A stretch of 64,000 nt of DNA from Acidovorax sp. NB1 (GTDB taxonomy: Bacteria; Pseudomonadota; Gammaproteobacteria; Burkholderiales; Burkholderiaceae_C), in assembly GCF_005405905.1 (NCBI RefSeq), contig NZ_BJHU01000005.1:62001-126000 (forward strand). The letters run 5' to 3'. Positions 35,220 to 44,406 of this stretch are shown here, piece by piece. Numbering within the stretch: the stretch's first letter is position 1; each line of letters opens with the position of its first letter. The notes beneath the pieces were generated by a model. That model was not told the DNA's origin and made no database searches. It saw only the letters and a program-made list of their open reading frames with translations. Made by a program: the position numbers and the translations under genes.

Positions 35220-36641
35220 TCAAGCCTGGACCACGCGCCGCAGCAGCCCCGACATGCTGCGCGGCCACCCCACCCGGCCGAACCAGGCGCCGCCCGCAAT
35301 GGCCCAGGCGTTGATCAGCCCGTAGAGCACCAGCGCCCCGGCCTGCGCGGCAAACACCGCCTGCAGCCCGCCGCCCCAGCGCAGGGCCAGCCAGCCCCCG
35401 GCCACCGCTACGGCCAGCCGCGCGATGTTGCCGATCACCGGCCACATCAGGCGCCCTGCCCCTTGCGAGGCAAAGTACAGCACCAGGCCCAGGCCAAAAA
35501 AGCCATACACCGGGCCGACGGTGCGCAGATAGAGAGCGCCGGATTCGAGCATGGCAGGGTCGCTGTTGAACAGCCGCAGCCAGGTGGCCGGATAGGCGGC
35601 GGCCCACAGCCCGATGGCTTCGGCCATGGCAAAGGCCATGGTGGCGCCGATCCAGGTGGCGCGCAAGGCGCGTTCGCGCTGGCCTGCGCCAATGCAGGTG
35701 CCGACCATGGCGACCAGGGGAGCACCCAGCCCAAACACCAGCGGTACCAGCAGGTATTCAAGCCGCGACGCTGTGCCATAGCCCGCAATGGCCGCCGTGC
35801 CAAAGCCGCCCACCAGCGCCGTTGTCACGCCAATTGCCAGGTTGGTGGCCACGGTGGAGACGGTGCCCACCAGGCCCACACGCAAAATGTCCTTGAACAG
35901 CGTCCAACGAAAACGGATGTGCGCCAGCGACGGCCGCAGCAGGCTGCGTGGTGACCAGAGGTACGCCGCCAGCACGGCGCTGCCCACCGCGTAGTACGCC
36001 ATCAGCGCAATCGCTCCGCCTGCAATGCCCAAGCCCGGCAGCGGCCCCCAGCCAAAGATGAGCAGGGGCGACAGCGGCACCAGCACGACCGCCCCCAGCA
36101 CCGTCACATACGCAGGCACGGCCATGTTGCCCGTGCCGCGAATCACGGCCGAGAGGGTGTTGAACAGCCAAACCAGCACCGCGCCTGCAAACACCCAGTT
36201 GGAGTAGACCAGCGCGGCCTCCAGCGCCCCGCCCGTGCCGCCCATGTGGGTGTATAGCCAGCGCCCTCCTCCCACCACGCCCACGGTGAAGACCAGCGCA
36301 AACACCGCCGCAATCGCCAGCGCGTGCAGCACCAGTGCATCGGCATCCTCCCGCCGCCGTGCGCCCAGGGCGCGGGCGATGGCTGAGGCAATGCCGCCGC
36401 CCATGGCCCCGGCTGAGGTCATCTGCATCAGCATGACCACCGGAAACACCAGCGCCATGCCCGCCAGCGCGTCGGTGCCCAGCTGGCCCACAAAATAGGT
36501 TTCGATCAGGCCCACGCCCGCCTGGGCCAGCATGACCAGCACATTGGGCATGGCCAGGCGCAGCAAGGTGGGGGCGATGGGCGCCTCCAGCAGCATGCGC
36601 GTGCGCGGGTCCAGCGCCGGGGTTGCCGCTGCGGTGCTCAT
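35220..36641 (-). CDS. MATE family efflux transporter
   Basis: 473 residues with about 12 membrane helices in two related halves, typical of multidrug and toxin extrusion proteins driven by H+ or Na+. The start overlaps the stop of the MaoC gene by four bases (ATGA). It is the last gene of the leftward MarR-MFS-MaoC-MATE unit, so it is likely induced when MarR releases its operator. Substrate unknown. Confidence 0.88.
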   Translation of the reverse strand: MSTAAATPALDPRTRMLLEAPIAPTLLRLAMPNVLVMLAQAGVGLIETYFVGQLGTDALAGMALVFPVVMLMQMTSAGAMGGGIASAIARALGARRREDADALVLHALAIAAVFALVFTVGVVGGGRWLYTHMGGTGGALEAALVYSNWVFAGAVLVWLFNTLSAVIRGTGNMAVPAYVTVLGAVVLVPLSPLLIFGWGPLPGLGIAGGAIALMAYYAVGSAVLAAYLWSPRSLLRPSLAHIRFRWTLFKDILRVGLVGTVSTVATNLAIGVTTALVGGFGTAAIAGYGTASRLEYLLVPLVFGLGAPLVAMVGTCIGAGQRERALRATWIGATMAFAMAEAIGLWAAAYPATWLRLFNSDPAMLESGALYLRTVGPVYGFFGLGLVLYFASQGAGRLMWPVIGNIARLAVAVAGGWLALRWGGGLQAVFAAQAGALVLYGLINAWAIAGGAWFGRVGWPRSMSGLLRRVVQA

Positions 36642-37165
36642 GAAGCCGCCCCAGCCACTGCGGTGGCTGCGGTTGCCGTGCCGGGCCGCCGTGGCACCAC
36701 GATGCGCACGGTGGACAGCTGCAGCACATCGCCATGCTGGTTGCGAGTTTCGCTGAGCACCGTGACCATGCCCCGATCGGGTTTGGATTTGGAGGGCTGG
36801 ATGTCCATGACCTCACTCACCACGTGCAGCACATCGGTGGCGCGGGTGGGACGGGGCCAGCTGATCTCGGCCCCGGCGCCGATGATGCCGCCCGCAATCG
36901 GCAGGCCCGTGGTCACCTGCAGCCGCATGGTGATGGCCGCCGTGTGCCAGCCGCTGGCAGCCAGCCCGCCGAACAGCGTGGCACGGCCTGCGGCATCGTC
37001 CAGGTGGAAGGGCTGAGGGTCGAACTGGGCGGCAAATGCCTTGATCTGGGCCTCGTCCATCGCGTGTTCACCGCTGGTGTAGCGGTCGCCCACGGCCATG
37101 TTGTCGAGGTACAGCGGGGAGTGCTTTTCGGGCAATGCGGCGGCTGCCGCCAGGGTGGAAGTCAT
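36638..37165 (-). CDS. MaoC-like hotdog-fold dehydratase
   Basis: 175 residues. The hydratase-2 type motif is AAQFDPQPFHLDD (Asp and His five residues apart), followed by GLAASGWHTAAI. Such enzymes hydrate enoyl-CoA or mesaconyl/itaconyl-type thioesters. It overlaps the MATE gene and follows the MFS gene by 41 bp, in an operon that also holds a divergent thioesterase, which hints at a CoA-thioester substrate. Confidence 0.85.
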   Translation of the reverse strand: MTSTLAAAAALPEKHSPLYLDNMAVGDRYTSGEHAMDEAQIKAFAAQFDPQPFHLDDAAGRATLFGGLAASGWHTAAITMRLQVTTGLPIAGGIIGAGAEISWPRPTRATDVLHVVSEVMDIQPSKSKPDRGMVTVLSETRNQHGDVLQLSTVRIVVPRRPGTATAATAVAGAAS

Positions 37166-37206
37166 GGCAGGTTGCTTTCGATGTCGAAGAAAAATGCGGG
37201 GTGGGA

Positions 37207-38472
37207 TCAGGCCGCAGCGGGGGCCGCCCGGCGCGGTGGCAGCGGCGATTCACGGATGGGGAGGTTGACCAGCGCAGCCCCGGCGGCCAACGCGATGTCG
37301 ATGTACCAGACCCAGTCGTAGCTGCCCGTGGCCTGGAAGACGCTGCCGCCCAGGTAGGCACCCAGAAAACCACCGATCTGGTGCGACAACATCACGATGC
37401 CAAACAGCATCGCCATGTTGGCCGTGCCAAACATCTTGGCGACCAGTCCGGCCGTGGGTGGCACCGTGGACAGGAACGTGATGCCCATGACGGCAGCAAA
37501 GATCAGCACCACGGCGGGTGTCTTGGGGGCGAACAGGAAGATCAGCACTGCCAGCCCACGCACCGCATACAGCAGCGACAACAAGGACTTCATGCGCCAC
37601 CGCCCCACCGCCCAGCCCATGGCCAGGCTGCCCACAATGTTGAACAGCCCAATCACGGCCAGCGCCCAGCCGCCCACCTCGGGGGCCAGCCCGCAGGCCG
37701 CAATCACGCCCGGCAGATGGGTGGCCAGAAACGCCACGTGGAAGCCGCACACCAGAAAGCCCAGGGCCAGGTAGCGGTAGCTCGGGGTGGCCAGCGCCTG
37801 GGCGATGGCCTCGCGTGCAGTCAGCGCCTTCTGGCCCGATGCGGCGGCGGCCTGTGCTGCCAACGCGTTGGAGTTGCCCTTGAGCACCCACACCGCAGGC
37901 AGTGCCAGCAGCACCAGCACGCCCAGCCACTGCATGGCGTTGGCCCAGCCCACGGCGGCCGTCAGGCTGATGGCAATGGGCGCCATCACGAACTGCCCGA
38001 ATGAGCCGCCCGCATTGACGATGCCGCTGGCCAGGCCCCGCTTGTGCGCAGGTACCAGGCGCGCCGTGGCCGCCATCAGCACCGAAGGGCCCGCCATGCC
38101 TGCCCCACCTGCTGCCAGCACGCCAATCGCAAAAATCAGCCCGGCAGTGGTGGTCATGTAGGGGGTGATGAACGTACCCAGCGCCACCAGCAACACGCCC
38201 AGCAGGATGACGCGGCCGGTGCCGATGCGGTCGGCCACCGCGCCCGCAAATGGCTGGGTCAGGCCCCACCACAGCTGGCCAAAGGCAAACGCCAGGCTGA
38301 TGCTGCCAATGCCCAGCGCGGTGGAGGTGTTCAATGCCGAGAGGAACAGGCCCATGGTCTGGCGCGTGCCCATGGTCATCGCAAAAGTGCCTGCGGCCGC
38401 CAGCAGCACCAGCCACAAAGCGATGGAGGGTGCCGCCGACTGGGGCTTGTTGGGCAGGGTGTCAGTCGCCAT
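37207..38472 (-). CDS. MFS transporter
   Basis: 421 residues, 12 membrane helices, with the inter-helix 2-3 motif GAVADRIGTGRVI. It is closest in character to MFS monocarboxylate/oxalate-formate-type carriers, so an organic acid substrate is likely but unproven. Its start overlaps the end of the MarR gene by 11 bases, so regulator and transporter are co-translated. Confidence 0.87.
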   Translation of the reverse strand: MATDTLPNKPQSAAPSIALWLVLLAAAGTFAMTMGTRQTMGLFLSALNTSTALGIGSISLAFAFGQLWWGLTQPFAGAVADRIGTGRVILLGVLLVALGTFITPYMTTTAGLIFAIGVLAAGGAGMAGPSVLMAATARLVPAHKRGLASGIVNAGGSFGQFVMAPIAISLTAAVGWANAMQWLGVLVLLALPAVWVLKGNSNALAAQAAAASGQKALTAREAIAQALATPSYRYLALGFLVCGFHVAFLATHLPGVIAACGLAPEVGGWALAVIGLFNIVGSLAMGWAVGRWRMKSLLSLLYAVRGLAVLIFLFAPKTPAVVLIFAAVMGITFLSTVPPTAGLVAKMFGTANMAMLFGIVMLSHQIGGFLGAYLGGSVFQATGSYDWVWYIDIALAAGAALVNLPIRESPLPPRRAAPAAA

Positions 38473-38962
38473 GGCCAGCCTCCTGGTTGGGTAGCGCGGC
38501 CAGCAGGGCTAGCGAATCGTCCACTAGCGCATGCAGCGCCACCACGCGGTCCGCGCCCAGGGCGTCGTTCAGGGCCAGCTGTGCGGCTTTCCAGTGGCGC
38601 TGGGCTTCGGCACGTTTGTCGCGGCCTGCGTCGGTGATGTGGACCAGGCGACTGCGCGCGTCGGTGCCCGCCTCCAGCGTCACCCAGCCCGCATCCACCA
38701 GCGGGCGCAGGTTGCGGGTGAGCGTGGAGGCGTCCATCTTCATCTCGGCCGCCAGATCGCCAGGGCGGATCGGGCCGAGCTTGAGCACATGGGACAACAG
38801 CGAATACTGCGTGGTCTTGAGCCCACACCGGGCCATTTCCACGTCGTAATGGTTGGCTACGCGGCGCATGAGCTGGCGCAGCTTGAAGTTGGTGCAGCCC
38901 TGCGGCAACCCCGTGGCAACGGGGGGCGCAACGGGCGCAAGGGCAGTGGTGTCGGCTTGCAT
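38462..38962 (-). CDS. MarR family transcriptional regulator
   Basis: 166 residues. The winged helix is visible as [33 protein letters not shown], then the wing [16 protein letters not shown]. Two similar palindromes lie just upstream of the start, so it is probably autoregulatory and controls the divergent thioesterase gene too. A Cys at 23 and another at 46 are the only Cys residues. Confidence 0.9.
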   Translation of the reverse strand: MQADTTALAPVAPPVATGLPQGCTNFKLRQLMRRVANHYDVEMARCGLKTTQYSLLSHVLKLGPIRPGDLAAEMKMDASTLTRNLRPLVDAGWVTLEAGTDARSRLVHITDAGRDKRAEAQRHWKAAQLALNDALGADRVVALHALVDDSLALLAALPNQEAGHGD

Positions 38963-38970
38963 GGATTTGA

Positions 38971-38997
38971 TTGTATCTGCAATAATTGCATATGCAA
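38971..38997. promoter_or_regulatory. Two tandem candidate MarR operators
   Basis: TTGCATATGCAA (38986-38997) is a perfect 12-bp palindrome, and TTGTATCTGCAA (38971-38982) is a second, imperfect copy 15 bp away. They sit between the divergent MarR and thioesterase starts, where a dimeric regulator would block both promoters. Confidence 0.65.
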
Positions 38998-39035
38998 GTC
39001 ATCAGTTTCAACCACGGCAACGACCAGGACACCCC

Positions 39036-39587
39036 ATGACCCAACACAACCACCTCGAACACTGGCTGGCGCAGGAGCGCGACATCCTCGCCACGCTGGA
39101 TGCAGGCCCCGGCCCGGGCGTGGCCACGCGGGAGCAGATCGCCCACCTGAACGGGCTGCAGCAGATGCAGGCCATGCTGCGCGGCGAGTTGCCCTATGCA
39201 GCCATTGCCAAGACGCTGGACTTTCTGATCGTGGAAGTGGGCGACGGCACAGCCATCTTCCAGGGCACGCCCCGCGCAGAGCACCTGAACCCCATGGGCA
39301 CGGTGCACGGCGGCTGGTTTGCCACCCTGCTCGACTCGGCCCTGGGCTGCGCGGTGCACACCCGCATGGAGCCCGGGCGCGGCTACACAACGGCCGAGCT
39401 GGGCATCAACCTGGTCAAGGCCATCACGCCCAAGGTGCAGCGCGTGCGCGCCGAAGGCCGCGTGATCCACAGCGGACGCCAGCTGGCCACGGCCGAGGCG
39501 CGCCTGGTGGGGCCGGACGGCACGCTGTACGCCCACGCCACCACCACCTGCCTGGTTTTCGACTTGCCTGCACAATCGAAGGGATGA
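39036..39587 (+). CDS. PaaI-like hotdog thioesterase
   Basis: 183 residues. The hotdog-fold motif [25 protein letters not shown] carries the HGG and catalytic acidic residue of PaaI/YbdB-type acyl-CoA thioesterases. It likely releases CoA from an aromatic or short acyl thioester. It is divergent from the MarR operon and overlaps gloA by four bases (ATGA). Confidence 0.85.
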   Translation: MTQHNHLEHWLAQERDILATLDAGPGPGVATREQIAHLNGLQQMQAMLRGELPYAAIAKTLDFLIVEVGDGTAIFQGTPRAEHLNPMGTVHGGWFATLLDSALGCAVHTRMEPGRGYTTAELGINLVKAITPKVQRVRAEGRVIHSGRQLATAEARLVGPDGTLYAHATTTCLVFDLPAQSKG

Positions 39588-39997
39588 AATTCCTCCACAC
39601 GATGCTGCGCGTTGGCAACCTTCAACGCTCGATTGATTTCTACACCAACGTTCTGGGCATGCAGCTGCTGCGCCAGTCCGAGAACCCCGAGTACAAATAC
39701 TCCCTGGCCTTTCTGGGCTTCGAAGGCGGCAACCCCGGCCAGGCCGAGATCGAGCTGACCTACAACTGGGGCGTGGAAAGCTACGAGATGGGCACGGCCT
39801 ACGGCCACATCGCCCTGGGTGTGCCCGATGCGTATGCAGCGTGCGAAAAGATCAAGGCCTCGGGCGGCAACGTGACGCGCGAAGCCGGCCCTGTCAAAGG
39901 CGGCACCACGGTGATCGCGTTTGTGACCGACCCTGACGGCTACAAGATCGAACTGATCCAGCGCGCCGAGGGCGTGGGCGGCCAGGGCCTGCGTTGA
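39584..39997 (+). CDS. gloA: Lactoylglutathione lyase (glyoxalase I)
   Basis: 137 residues. Starts [20 protein letters not shown]; metal ligands His5, Glu in [11 protein letters not shown], His in YGHIALGV and Glu in YKIELIQRA match bacterial Ni-type glyoxalase I. It converts the hemithioacetal of methylglyoxal and glutathione to S-lactoylglutathione. Translationally coupled to the thioesterase gene, and followed by a strong terminator. Confidence 0.93.
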   Translation: MKFLHTMLRVGNLQRSIDFYTNVLGMQLLRQSENPEYKYSLAFLGFEGGNPGQAEIELTYNWGVESYEMGTAYGHIALGVPDAYAACEKIKASGGNVTREAGPVKGGTTVIAFVTDPDGYKIELIQRAEGVGGQGLR

Positions 39998-40006
39998 GGA
40001 TGGTTA

Positions 40007-40061
40007 CTATCAAAAATGTAGCTGCTTTGGCATGATGGACGCGCGCAAAAGGCATTTTTGA
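40007..40061 (-). repeat. Dispersed palindromic repeat, copy E
   Basis: TATCAAAAATGTAGCTGCT, GCGC and AAAAGGCATTTTTGAC, in the inverse orientation. Lies between gloA and its terminator. Confidence 0.6.
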
Positions 40062-40065
40062 CCAT

Positions 40066-40094
40066 AAAAAAACCCGGCCAGGCCGGGTTTTTTT
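40066..40094. terminator. Bidirectional terminator between gloA and the OmpA-like gene
   Basis: AACCCGGC pairs with GCCGGGTT around a 3-nt loop, flanked by an A run on the left and a T run on the right, so it works for both convergent genes. Confidence 0.88.
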
Positions 40095-40115
40095 ATGGAG
40101 TGCAGAGTGCCGCAA

Positions 40116-40643
40116 TCACTGCGCGCCCAGGGCCACTTCCACACGGCGGGCTTCGGCGTTGCTGCCGCTGGCCGTGGTTTCTTCGGGCTTCTTCAGCTCG
40201 ATCTTGTCTTCGGCCACGCCCAGGGCCTTGAGGGCATCGCGCACGGCAAAGGCGCGCTGCTTGGCCAGCTCGGCGTTCAGGGCGGCATCGCCCGTGGCGT
40301 CGTGAAAGCCCGAGACCACGGCCTTCTTGCCTTCGGCCACGCCCTTGACCACATCGGCCAGGGCGTCGTTGGCGCCTGCAGCCAGGTCGGCCTTGGCAGT
40401 GGCAAAGTAGAACTTCACCACACCGTTTTCGACGCGCACGCTGGCTTCGTCAGCCACTGCAACCACGGCTGCAGCAGCTGGCGCGCTGTTTGCAACTGCG
40501 GTAGCGGCAGGCTTGGCCGTGCCCGAAGCGCCGACGCGTTTCACCACCACGGTGCCCACCACCGCCGAGATCACCAGCGCAATCAGCGCAAACAGGAAAC
40601 CAAGGGCAAAACGTTGTTGGCTATCGTCGTCAGAGCTAGACAT
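40116..40643 (-). CDS. OmpA-like domain protein with N-terminal membrane anchor
   Basis: 175 residues. One transmembrane helix (about 13-35) is followed by an Ala-rich linker and an OmpA C-terminal-like domain (VKFYFATAKADLAAGANDALADVV, then NAELAKQRAFAVRDAL) that may bind peptidoglycan from the inner-membrane side. The Arg of the peptidoglycan-binding NxxLSxxRAxxV block is retained as KQRAFAV. The frame extends far upstream but only the ATG at 40643 gives a sensible protein. Confidence 0.85.
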   Translation of the reverse strand: MSSSDDDSQQRFALGFLFALIALVISAVVGTVVVKRVGASGTAKPAATAVANSAPAAAAVVAVADEASVRVENGVVKFYFATAKADLAAGANDALADVVKGVAEGKKAVVSGFHDATGDAALNAELAKQRAFAVRDALKALGVAEDKIELKKPEETTASGSNAEARRVEVALGAQ

Positions 40644-40760
40644 TGAAAATCCCCAGAGTGATGGTGAAAAGAAGAGAAAACGCGCAGTGCCAACGCCCAA
40701 CGCCATGATGTTGGTGCCGCCCGGCATGCTGAACAAAGCTTTCGATTGTAGAGTGCTCCC

Positions 40761-41354
40761 ATGACGAATTTCCCTGCGCCCCTTCGCGATCCGGCCCCCA
40801 TGCTGGAGCGCGCCCTGTATGAATGGGGCGGCCACCAGGACCTGTGGATCTTTGGCTACGGCTCGCTCATCTGGCGCCCGGATTTTGACTACGCCGAGCG
40901 CCGCCCTGCCAAGGTGCATGGCTGGCACCGGGCCCTGAAGATGTGGAGCCGCATCAACCGCGGCACGCCAGAATGCCCGGGCCTGGTGTTTGGCATGCTC
41001 TCGGGCGGCAGCTGCCGGGGCATGGTGTTCCGGGTGGACAAGGCGCACGCCCGGCAGGTCATGATCAACCTGTGGCAGCGCGAAATGCCCACCGGCGTGT
41101 ATGACCCTCGCTGGCTGGCCTGCCAGACGCCCCATGGCTCGGTGAGTGCACTGGCCTTCACCCTCTCCCGCAAAAGCCCCAACCACACGGGCGAGCTGCC
41201 CGACCACGAGTACCGCCGCATTTTTGACGAAGCCTGCGGCCGCTATGGCACCACGCGGGACTACGCCCAGGCCACCTACGACGAGCTGCGGCGGCACGGC
41301 ATCCACGACCGGGCACTGGCCCGATTGATTGCGCTGGTCCATAAAGAGGCATAG
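40761..41354 (+). CDS. Gamma-glutamylcyclotransferase, ChaC-like
   Basis: 197 residues. FGYGSLIWRPDFDY is the nucleotide-like loop of ChaC/GGCT-fold enzymes, followed by GWHRALKMWSRINRGT. The catalytic Glu is probably in QREMPTGVY. ChaC proteins degrade glutathione to 5-oxoproline and Cys-Gly in the cytosol. Divergent from the OmpA-like gene. Start at 40761 gives MTNFPAPL; no clear ribosome-binding site. Confidence 0.88.
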   Translation: MTNFPAPLRDPAPMLERALYEWGGHQDLWIFGYGSLIWRPDFDYAERRPAKVHGWHRALKMWSRINRGTPECPGLVFGMLSGGSCRGMVFRVDKAHARQVMINLWQREMPTGVYDPRWLACQTPHGSVSALAFTLSRKSPNHTGELPDHEYRRIFDEACGRYGTTRDYAQATYDELRRHGIHDRALARLIALVHKEA

Positions 41355-41454
41355 TGCACACTTTTGCTGGACGCGCGTGCTGCGGTTGGCGAGACTGTGC
41401 CTTGGGGCCGGGTTCAATACCGCGTTCTTTTACTTTTCCGCAGGAGTTGGAACC

Positions 41455-41982
41455 ATGAAGAAGATTCGTTTTGCATATGCCCTTTCGACCATTGCTGTGC
41501 TTGCCATGGCAGGTTGCGCAGCCTATTCCTCGGGCCCCAGTGCCACCGCCAAGCTGGAACCCACGCGCGGCAACACGGCGACAGGCACGGTTTCCTTTGT
41601 GCAGTCGGGCGACGTGGTGAAGGTGTCGGGCTCCATCAGCGGCCTCAAGCCGAATGCCGAGCACGGCTTTCATGTGCATGAAAAGGGCGACTGCAGCAGC
41701 GGCGATGGCATGAGCACGGGCGGCCACTTCAACCCCGGCGGCAAGGCCCACGGCCACCACGGCATGGGCGACCACCACACGGGCGACCTGCCCAGCCTGA
41801 AGGCCGATGCCAACGGCGTGGCCACGTTCAATTTCGAATCGCGCACGGTCCGCGTGGGCAGCACGGCCAATGACATCGTAGGCAAGGGCCTGATCGTCCA
41901 CCGCGACCCCGACGACTACAAGACCCAGCCCACCGGCAATGCCGGGCCCCGCCTGGCCTGTGCGGTCATCGCTGCCAAATAA
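41455..41982 (+). CDS. sodC: Cu/Zn superoxide dismutase, lipoprotein
   Basis: 175 residues. A lipoprotein signal peptide ends at LAMAGC (Cys21). The copper/zinc ligands are in HGFHVHEKGDC, GGHFNPGGKAHG and IVHRDPDD, and the structural disulfide uses the Cys of GDC and RLACAV. It removes superoxide in the periplasm. CAGGAG lies about nine bases before the ATG at 41455. Confidence 0.93.
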   Translation: MKKIRFAYALSTIAVLAMAGCAAYSSGPSATAKLEPTRGNTATGTVSFVQSGDVVKVSGSISGLKPNAEHGFHVHEKGDCSSGDGMSTGGHFNPGGKAHGHHGMGDHHTGDLPSLKADANGVATFNFESRTVRVGSTANDIVGKGLIVHRDPDDYKTQPTGNAGPRLACAVIAAK

Positions 41983-42040
41983 ACCGCTGGCCTTGTGCCC
42001 GGCGGCAGCCTCTGGCCCCGGCACCGCAACACTGGCTCCA

Positions 42041-42069
42041 AGCCGCTGCCCACCGCAGCGGCTTTTTTT
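42041..42069 (+). terminator. Terminator after sodC
   Basis: AGCCGCTGC (42041-42049) and GCAGCGGCT (42055-42063) form a 9-bp stem with a 5-nt loop, followed by seven T. Confidence 0.87.
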
Positions 42070-42139
42070 CGCGCCATAGCTTCACAAACGGTCAGCGCAC
42101 ACGGTGGCTCAAACGTTGCTCTCGGTACAGGAGGAAACC

Positions 42140-42766
42140 ATGAGAACAAGCCGACTGATGGGAATTGCCATTTGCGCTGTTGTGATGTCGGCAGCCCAAG
42201 CCCAAGTGCATCGCTGCACCAACGCAGCAGGCCAAAGCATCTACACCGATGCGCCGTGCGCTGAAGGGCACACCAGCAAACTGATCGAGCGCCAAAAAAG
42301 CGCGGCAGAGATTGCCCAGGACCGCGCCAACGCAGACGCCGCGACCGACAGAAAGTACCGGGCACAAGCTGCCGAGCGCGTCCAGCAAGACGCACCGCTC
42401 CCCTCCCCCCGCCAAACCAGCGCCCAGACACCCCTTGCCGCCACTCCGGCCTGCAAAAATGCGCAGAAAGAAGTGGAGTTCGTCTCCAGCATTCGAACCC
42501 TGCCGCCCGATGAAAAGCGCGTGCGCACCAATGCCGCCATTACCAATGTGAACGCCGCCTGTGGCACCAACACACCGCTCATGCAAGAGCCGCCCAAGGT
42601 GATCGTGAAAGCCAACCCGGTCATTACCCACTGCGACAGCGGGTTCTGCTATGACGATGCTGGTGCCGTTTACAAAAAGACCAATGCAGACGCTATCACC
42701 GCGGCCGACGGTCGCATGTGTACCAAGTCTGCGGGCAAATCCACCGCAAGCTGGCACTGCTCCTGA
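42140..42766 (+). CDS. DUF4124-type exported protein
   Basis: 208 residues. A short signal peptide (MGIAICAVVMSAAQAQ) precedes VHRCTNAAGQSIYTDAPC, the DUF4124 signature. A Gln/Ala-rich charged middle and a C-terminal part with four Cys follow. Periplasmic, function unknown. CAGGAGGAAACC immediately precedes the ATG at 42140, a very strong ribosome-binding site. Confidence 0.82.
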   Translation: MRTSRLMGIAICAVVMSAAQAQVHRCTNAAGQSIYTDAPCAEGHTSKLIERQKSAAEIAQDRANADAATDRKYRAQAAERVQQDAPLPSPRQTSAQTPLAATPACKNAQKEVEFVSSIRTLPPDEKRVRTNAAITNVNAACGTNTPLMQEPPKVIVKANPVITHCDSGFCYDDAGAVYKKTNADAITAADGRMCTKSAGKSTASWHCS

Positions 42767-42827
42767 GTCCGCGACGCAGACCGACAGGGCCCGCTGAATC
42801 GCACCCCGCCGGGGCCGCATTGAACAC

Positions 42828-42853
42828 ATCAGCCGAGGACTTCTTCGGCTGAT
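42828..42853. terminator. Candidate hairpin between convergent genes
   Basis: ATCAGCCGA (42828-42836) pairs with TCGGCTGAT (42845-42853). No T run, so a terminator role is only likely from its place between two gene ends. Confidence 0.4.
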
Positions 42854-42865
42854 ATGCGCTCCAGA

Positions 42866-43453
42866 TCAGCGACCGCCAGCGTCTCGGTGCACCTGAGTTT
42901 TCGCCAACAACGCCTCGGCCCGTTGCAGCGCCTGCACGGTGTCAATGTCCGACACCACACCCTCGTCCTGCACCGGCACAGCCAGCCCACGCCCCAACTG
43001 CTCCCAGTGCCGGACCACCGGCGCGGCACCCTTCTCGCCAGACAAGGCCAGCAAACCCTCCAGGCAATCCCGCCCAAACGCCACTGGGTGCCCCCGCTCT
43101 CCCGCAAACTCCGGCCATGCCACCATGGCCCTCTGGTCCAGCAGCACCTGCGCCATGGCCCGCAACGTGGCGGGCTGCACCAGCGGCAAATCGCCCGGTA
43201 ACACCAGCCAGCCCGCAGCGCTCACTGTTTGCCGCACAGCGGCTGCAATCGAATCGCCCATACCGGGGTGTCCGGCATCCTCCAGATGCCAGGGCAAGCC
43301 ACTGGCGCGCACGGCATCCAGCGTGTGCAGCAGCACAGGTTTGCCCGCCAACAAGGCCTGCAGTTTGTGAACGCTGCCGCCTGATGCTTTGAAACGCTCG
43401 CCGCGACCCGAGGCGAGGATGAGGACGGTGGGTGGGGTGAGAGGGAGAGGCAT
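42866..43453 (-). CDS. MobA/MocA-like nucleotidyltransferase
   Basis: 195 residues. The N-terminal ILASGRGERF loop and the DLPLVQPATL metal site place it in the MobA-like NTP transferase family; GVVSDIDT near the end is also typical. It is probably a molybdenum cofactor cytidylyltransferase (MocA type), which would serve the xanthine-oxidase-type enzyme encoded 2 kb downstream. The first loop is a variant of the usual LAAGxSxRMG. The start at 43453 is chosen because the longer frame is unlike the family. Confidence 0.8.
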   Translation of the reverse strand: MPLPLTPPTVLILASGRGERFKASGGSVHKLQALLAGKPVLLHTLDAVRASGLPWHLEDAGHPGMGDSIAAAVRQTVSAAGWLVLPGDLPLVQPATLRAMAQVLLDQRAMVAWPEFAGERGHPVAFGRDCLEGLLALSGEKGAAPVVRHWEQLGRGLAVPVQDEGVVSDIDTVQALQRAEALLAKTQVHRDAGGR

Positions 43454-43468
43454 GGAGTGGATGAGGGA

Positions 43469-43648
43469 ATGCTTGATTTGGAGGCAAGTCAGATCATGGC
43501 ATCGCTGCGCAGCAACGGCTGGACCGTGACCGGCAAGCTCGGTCGCGACCAGTCCGACATCTTTGCTCCTGGAGGGCAGCTGCACCACTTGCAGGATGCG
43601 ATTGTCAAAACCATGAAAGAGGCGATGACGCGGGTACCTGCGAAATAA
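43469..43648 (+). CDS. Short ORF of unknown function
   Basis: 59 residues from the ATG at 43469, or 63 from a GTG at 43457. It begins 15 bp from the divergent MocA-like gene. The sequence (LEASQIMASLRSNGW, then GRDQSDIFAPGG) reads like protein rather than antisense noise, and GAGGG precedes the ATG. I recognise no family; it could be a fragment of a larger gene. Confidence 0.3.
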   Translation: MLDLEASQIMASLRSNGWTVTGKLGRDQSDIFAPGGQLHHLQDAIVKTMKEAMTRVPAK

Positions 43649-43972
43649 GGTGTTATCGAAATTAGAGGCGATTGCTAGAGAAAAATAGGTATCGCTTACG
43701 AATCTGCGGGCTGTGGCTCGGACTTTTACTCGACCACCATTGGCAGGCAGTTTTTGACCCGAAGCGGTCTGTTTGACAAGCAATAGGGTTCGGCGATTGG
43801 CTGCCCTTCGGTTAAAGTCCTCGCCCGCCGGGTGATTTTTGCCCGTATCGCGCACTTCGCAACCCAAGGGGCATTGGCTCCCCGGTGCGGGGCTTGAAAA
43901 AAATCTGCTACTTGGGGTGGTACGTCGGCTTATGTGGCCGTGCAAACCACAACTCGCTGAGCCAGGAAAAAT
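43649..43972. other. Intergenic leader with competing hairpins
   Basis: No gene seen. The DNA is less GC-rich than its surroundings. Near its end, GGGG (43868-43871) and GGGG (43889-43892) can each pair with the CCCC between them (43880-43883), followed by an A run, and CCCAAG (43863-43868) can pair with CTTGGG (43911-43916). Confidence 0.4.
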
Positions 43973-44386
43973 ATGCTGTTAACCGATATAACCGTCGAGC
44001 ACTCTTTGGTGTCCAAAAAAGATGGCGTTCGTCAGACTTTCTTGTTGCATCCTTTTACCGATACGCAGCGAGATTCACTGGGAAAATTCGAGCTCGTTCG
44101 CGACGTCAGCCAGCCCGGACTCAAAGACGTGAAACGCTCCACTTTTGTATCGTTTCACCAACTGACGGAGCTGTATGCAAAGGGCCTGCTCGAGGAATTC
44201 GGGTTTTCCGTTCGCATGTGTCCGGGTAAAGGCACCTACCCTGCCAAGCTTCCAGCTAAAAAGATACTGCCCACCAGCATCAAGCCAGGCTCTTCGTTCG
44301 ATCTGGCGGTGCAAAAGGTGGATATTTCCAAACCGGCCACGCGCGAATTAAAAACGGCCTTGCTTCGCACCAACGTCAAAATTTAA
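43973..44386 (+). CDS. Hypothetical protein
   Basis: 137 residues, no signal peptide or membrane helix. Basic C-terminal half with GKGTYPAKLPAKK. The ATG follows CCAGGAAAAAT, a good ribosome-binding site, and composition is natural. I recognise no family. It is followed 20 bp later by another short ORF on the same strand, in a lower-GC islet. Confidence 0.6.
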   Translation: MLLTDITVEHSLVSKKDGVRQTFLLHPFTDTQRDSLGKFELVRDVSQPGLKDVKRSTFVSFHQLTELYAKGLLEEFGFSVRMCPGKGTYPAKLPAKKILPTSIKPGSSFDLAVQKVDISKPATRELKTALLRTNVKI

Positions 44387-44406
44387 AAGTACCGACGCTG
44401 ACTGAT

